A program made the position numbers and the translations under genes. The notes beneath the pieces are model-generated. The model did no database searches and was not told where the DNA came from. It saw only the letters and a program-made list of their open reading frames with translations. Positions 61,508 through 64,000 of a stretch of DNA of 64,000 nt are shown here, piece after piece. Numbering within the stretch: the first letter of the stretch is position 1; each line of letters begins with the position of its first letter. The stretch comes from Micromonospora musae. GTDB taxonomy: Bacteria > Actinomycetota > Actinomycetes > Mycobacteriales > Micromonosporaceae. The DNA is taken from NCBI RefSeq assembly GCF_003626635.1, contig NZ_RAZT01000010.1:272192-336191 (forward strand), in the 5' to 3' direction.

Positions 61508-62071
61508 ATGCCTAAACACACGCCAAGCACACTCGACCCCAGGTCGCCGCTGGTCCTCGACACGAGGGACCTGCCGCGTCGGCCTGGCGCGTTGCGTACG
61601 GTCAAGCGGGTGGTGCCGGCACCGGAAGACCTCGGCGTGGAGCTGATCGGCGTGCCGGAGGGCGCGGACCTCGACCTCGATCTGAGGTTGGAGTCGGTGT
61701 CCGAGGGTGTGCTCGTCTCCGGGACCGTCAGCGGTCCCCTCCGCGGCGAGTGCAGCCGCTGCCTGCGCGAGATCAACGACTCGATGGCCGTGACGATCCA
61801 GGAGCTGTACGCGTACGAGAACAGCACCACGGACACCACGACCGACGAGGACGAGGTGGGCCGGATGCAGGGCGATCTGATCGACCTGGAACCGGCGTTG
61901 CGGGACGCGGTGGTGCTCACGCTGCCGACCAACCCGCTCTGCCGGGAGGACTGCCCAGGCCTGTGCCCCGAGTGCGGGGTGCAGTGGGACGATCTGCCGG
62001 CCGACCACAGCCACCAGCAGATCGACCCGCGATGGGCGAGCCTGTCGCAACTGACCCGTAAAGAGGAGTAA
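61508..62071 (+). CDS. DUF177/YceD family protein
   Basis: 187 residues from the ATG at 61508. Conserved CSRCL (about 82-86) and C-terminal CPECGVQWDDLP, the DUF177 pattern, associated with rpmF everywhere; in plants and E. coli it is needed for 23S rRNA accumulation. Five bases before rpmF, so co-transcribed and co-regulated with it. Confidence 0.92.
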   Translation: MPKHTPSTLDPRSPLVLDTRDLPRRPGALRTVKRVVPAPEDLGVELIGVPEGADLDLDLRLESVSEGVLVSGTVSGPLRGECSRCLREINDSMAVTIQELYAYENSTTDTTTDEDEVGRMQGDLIDLEPALRDAVVLTLPTNPLCREDCPGLCPECGVQWDDLPADHSHQQIDPRWASLSQLTRKEE

Positions 62072-62076
62072 GAACC

Positions 62077-62250
62077 GTGGCCGTCCCCAAGCGCAAGATG
62101 TCGCGCAGCAACACCCGGTCCCGCCGGGCGCAGTGGAAGACCGCGGCGGTCGCGACCGTGGCGTGCCCGCAGTGCAAGTCGCCGAAGCTGCCGCACGCCG
62201 CCTGCTCCGTCTGCGGCACGTACAACGGCCGTCAGGTCCTCGAGGTCTGA
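62077..62250 (+). CDS. rpmF: Ribosomal protein bL32
   Basis: 57 residues starting at the GTG at 62077: VAVPKRKMSRSNTRSRRAQW, then the two zinc Cys pairs in CPQCKSP and CSVCGTYNG. Sits between DUF177 and plsX as usual. AAAGAGGAG precedes the start. Confidence 0.97.
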   Translation: MAVPKRKMSRSNTRSRRAQWKTAAVATVACPQCKSPKLPHAACSVCGTYNGRQVLEV

Positions 62251-62261
62251 CCGGACGCCGA

Positions 62262-63347
62262 GTGACGCCCCCGACCCCCGGTCGGGCGGCGCGCGCACCC
62301 TGGCAAACGCCCGGTGCCCCGGCTCCCTCCGACGCCGGCCGGTCCGTTCCGGCCGGCGTTCCGACGGAGCCGGGCACCGTGCGGATCGCCGTTGACCTCC
62401 TCGGCGGGGATGACGCTCCCGACGTCGTGGTTGACGGCGCTCTGCGGGCAGTACGCGCTGATCCGGACCTGCATCTGCTGCTCGTCGGTCCCTCCGAGGC
62501 CGCCGACGTGGTGCTCGCTGCCCTGGACCCGGTGAACCGGGCCCGGATAGCGGTGCGCCCGGTCCGTGCCGCGGTCCGGATGTCGGACCACCCCAGCGCC
62601 GCCCGCGACGCGAGCACGGTACGCGACGCCGTCGCCGCGGTACGCGATGGAACCGCCGACGCCCTGGTCTCCGCCGGCTCCACCGGCGCCACCGTCACCG
62701 CCGCGGCGCTCGGTCTCGGTCGCTGGCCGGGAATTCGTCACCCCGCCCTCGTCGCGACCCTGCCGGCGCTCACCGGTCCCGTCGTGCTGCTCGACGTGGG
62801 CGGCTCCCTGGAGCCCCGCGCGGGGGTGCTCGCCCGGCACGCCGTGCTCGGCGCCGCGTACGCCGCAGTGGCACACGCGGTCGACGCGCCCCGGGTCGGA
62901 CTCCTCTCCGTGGGCACCGAGGCGGGCAAGGGCGACCGTGTCCGGCGGGCCGCCGATCCCGTGCTCGCCGCCGAGCCGCTGCCCCGCAATGCCCGCTACG
63001 TCGGACTCGTCGAGGGGTACGACGTCTCCTCCGGCGCGCGCGCCGACGTGGTGGTCACCGACGGGTTCACCGGTAACGTGCTGCTCAAGGCGGTCGAGGG
63101 CGCGTATGCGATGGCCGGCGGTCCCCCGGCCGGCGGTGGCGCTCCCCGGGCCGCGGCTCTGCTCGGCGTCGCCGGCACGGTGGTGGTCTGCCACGGCGCC
63201 GCCACCGCCGACGACGTCGCCTCCGGCATCGCGCTCGCCGCTCACCTGTGGCGCCAACGCGCCGCCGACCAGGTGGCCGCATTGCTCGCCGGGCACGCCC
63301 TGAAGGGCCATGATCACATCAACGACACCGAGGTAACCACACCATGA
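62262..63347 (+). CDS. plsX: Phosphate acyltransferase PlsX
   Basis: Transfers acyl groups from acyl-ACP to phosphate for glycerolipid synthesis. 361 residues from GTG 62262; the conserved part starts at the GTG at 62379 (VRIAVDLLGGDDAP), which has GGAG nine bases upstream, so a 322-residue form is equally plausible. Motifs ALVSAGSTGATVTAAAL, VGLLSVGTEAGKGD and DVVVTDGFTGNVLLKAVEG are intact. Stop overlaps the rnc ATG (ATGA). Confidence 0.9.
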   Translation: MTPPTPGRAARAPWQTPGAPAPSDAGRSVPAGVPTEPGTVRIAVDLLGGDDAPDVVVDGALRAVRADPDLHLLLVGPSEAADVVLAALDPVNRARIAVRPVRAAVRMSDHPSAARDASTVRDAVAAVRDGTADALVSAGSTGATVTAAALGLGRWPGIRHPALVATLPALTGPVVLLDVGGSLEPRAGVLARHAVLGAAYAAVAHAVDAPRVGLLSVGTEAGKGDRVRRAADPVLAAEPLPRNARYVGLVEGYDVSSGARADVVVTDGFTGNVLLKAVEGAYAMAGGPPAGGGAPRAAALLGVAGTVVVCHGAATADDVASGIALAAHLWRQRAADQVAALLAGHALKGHDHINDTEVTTP

Positions 63348-64000
63348 GCAACGACAAGCGGCGACGGGCGCCCGTCGGTCACCTCGAGGCCGCGTTCGGC
63401 ATCTCGTTGGACCCGGAGCTGCTGGAGCGCGCCCTGACGCACCGCTCGTACGCGTACGAGAACGGCGGCCTGCCCACGAACGAGCGGCTGGAGTTCCTCG
63501 GCGACTCGGTCCTCGGCGTGGTGATCACCACGGCGCTCTTCCACAACCATCCCGACCTGCCCGAGGGGCAGCTGGCCAAGCTTCGGGCCAGCGTGGTCAA
63601 CATGCGGGCCCTGGCCGACGTGGCCCGGGGCCTCGGCCCAGAGGGGCTGGGGGCCTACCTGCTGCTCGGCAAGGGCGAGGAGACCACCGGCGGCCGGGAC
63701 AAGGCGAGCATCCTCGCCGACACGCTGGAGGCGCTGCTCGGCGCGATCTACCTCCAGTACGGCCTGGACACCGCCGCCACCGTGATCCACAAGCTCTTCG
63801 ACCCGCTCATGGCGGAGTCGGCCGGACGGGGCGCCGCGCTGGACTGGAAGACCAGCCTGCAGGAGCTCACCGCGGCGCTCGGGCTGGGTGTGCCGGAGTA
63901 CCGGATCGAGGGCACCGGGCCGGACCACCTGAAGACGTTCACCGCCTGGGTGGTGGTCGCGGGCAACCGGTACGGCGGCGCCGAGGGGCGGAGCAAGAAG
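63344..64000 (+). CDS. rnc: Ribonuclease III, 5' part (3' end outside window)
   Basis: 219 codons are visible. The RNase III signature NERLEFLGDSVLGVVI is intact with its Mg-binding Glu/Asp, as is the second acidic region DTLEALLGAIYL; the double-stranded-RNA binding domain begins around residue 175 (WKTSLQELTAALG) and runs out of the window. Coupled to plsX by a four-base overlap. Confidence 0.96.
   Translation, partial: MSNDKRRRAPVGHLEAAFGISLDPELLERALTHRSYAYENGGLPTNERLEFLGDSVLGVVITTALFHNHPDLPEGQLAKLRASVVNMRALADVARGLGPEGLGAYLLLGKGEETTGGRDKASILADTLEALLGAIYLQYGLDTAATVIHKLFDPLMAESAGRGAALDWKTSLQELTAALGLGVPEYRIEGTGPDHLKTFTAWVVVAGNRYGGAEGRSKK

Overview
The window is about 72-73% GC, uses many GTG starts, and keeps the gene order of high-GC Gram-positive bacteria. 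The block leuCD-hup-mutT1-ppk-cofC-gpsA-ddl-thiL-rpmB-DAK-recG-rsmD-coaD parallels the Mycobacterium tuberculosis Rv2966-Rv2989 region. Repeat types, protein families and very short gene junctions suggest a filamentous actinomycete, most likely Micromonosporaceae (Micromonospora-like); the genus is an inference. It is mostly a chromosomal core region. I see no prophage, CRISPR array, complete insertion sequence or biosynthetic cluster.

Layout. 1-20.7 kb is a branched-chain amino acid and serine region: the 3' part of a SulP transporter, ilvD, a membrane GGDEF-EAL protein, ilvB-ilvN-ilvC, serA, an ApbE-like gene, leuB, ilvE, small stress-type genes (tyrosine phosphatase, PRC-barrel, AhpD), cimA and a membrane endonuclease/phosphatase-fold protein. 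21-30 kb holds a small secreted protein, a MoxR-DUF58-VWA-HtrA cluster, membrane proteins, arfB, a glycosylase-like gene and a DUF4352-like membrane protein. 30.2-35.4 kb has an FAH-family enzyme, tRNA-Gln(CTG), two identical tRNA-Glu(CTC), an IclR/NdgR-type regulator divergent from leuCD, and hup. 35.5-53.6 kb carries mutT1, ppk, cofC, an acyltransferase, gpsA, a trans-sulfuration enzyme, a PrmC-like methyltransferase, a ROK kinase, an XRE/DUF397 pair, a TPR-AAA+ ATPase, ddl, thiL, a GNAT/ATP-grasp pair and rpmB. 53.8-64 kb carries the DAK2 protein, recG, an LPXTG surface protein, rsmD, coaD, a coiled-coil protein, DUF177, rpmF, plsX and the 5' part of rnc.

How the genes work together. Isoleucine, valine and leucine synthesis is nearly complete: cimA supplies 2-oxobutyrate by the threonine-independent route, ilvBN/ilvC/ilvD/ilvE run the common pathway, and leuB/leuC/leuD serve leucine (leuA is not here). 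Two control regions with the same architecture lie before ilvB and cimA. Each has a tiny leader peptide with rare Val/Leu/Ile codons, then a hairpin starting at its stop codon, then a terminator with a U-tract. An NdgR-type regulator sits beside leuCD.

Main unusual observations: (1) the paired attenuators; (2) two about 168-bp MITE-like elements with the same core but different terminal inverted repeats, each placed exactly at the stop codon of the preceding gene; (3) a dispersed repeat that encodes mini-ORFs beginning MSER, bridging ilvB/ilvN, acyltransferase/gpsA and DAK/recG through overlapping stop and start codons; (4) a 50-bp tandem repeat array after the ROK kinase. All calls come from reading the sequence; no searches were run.
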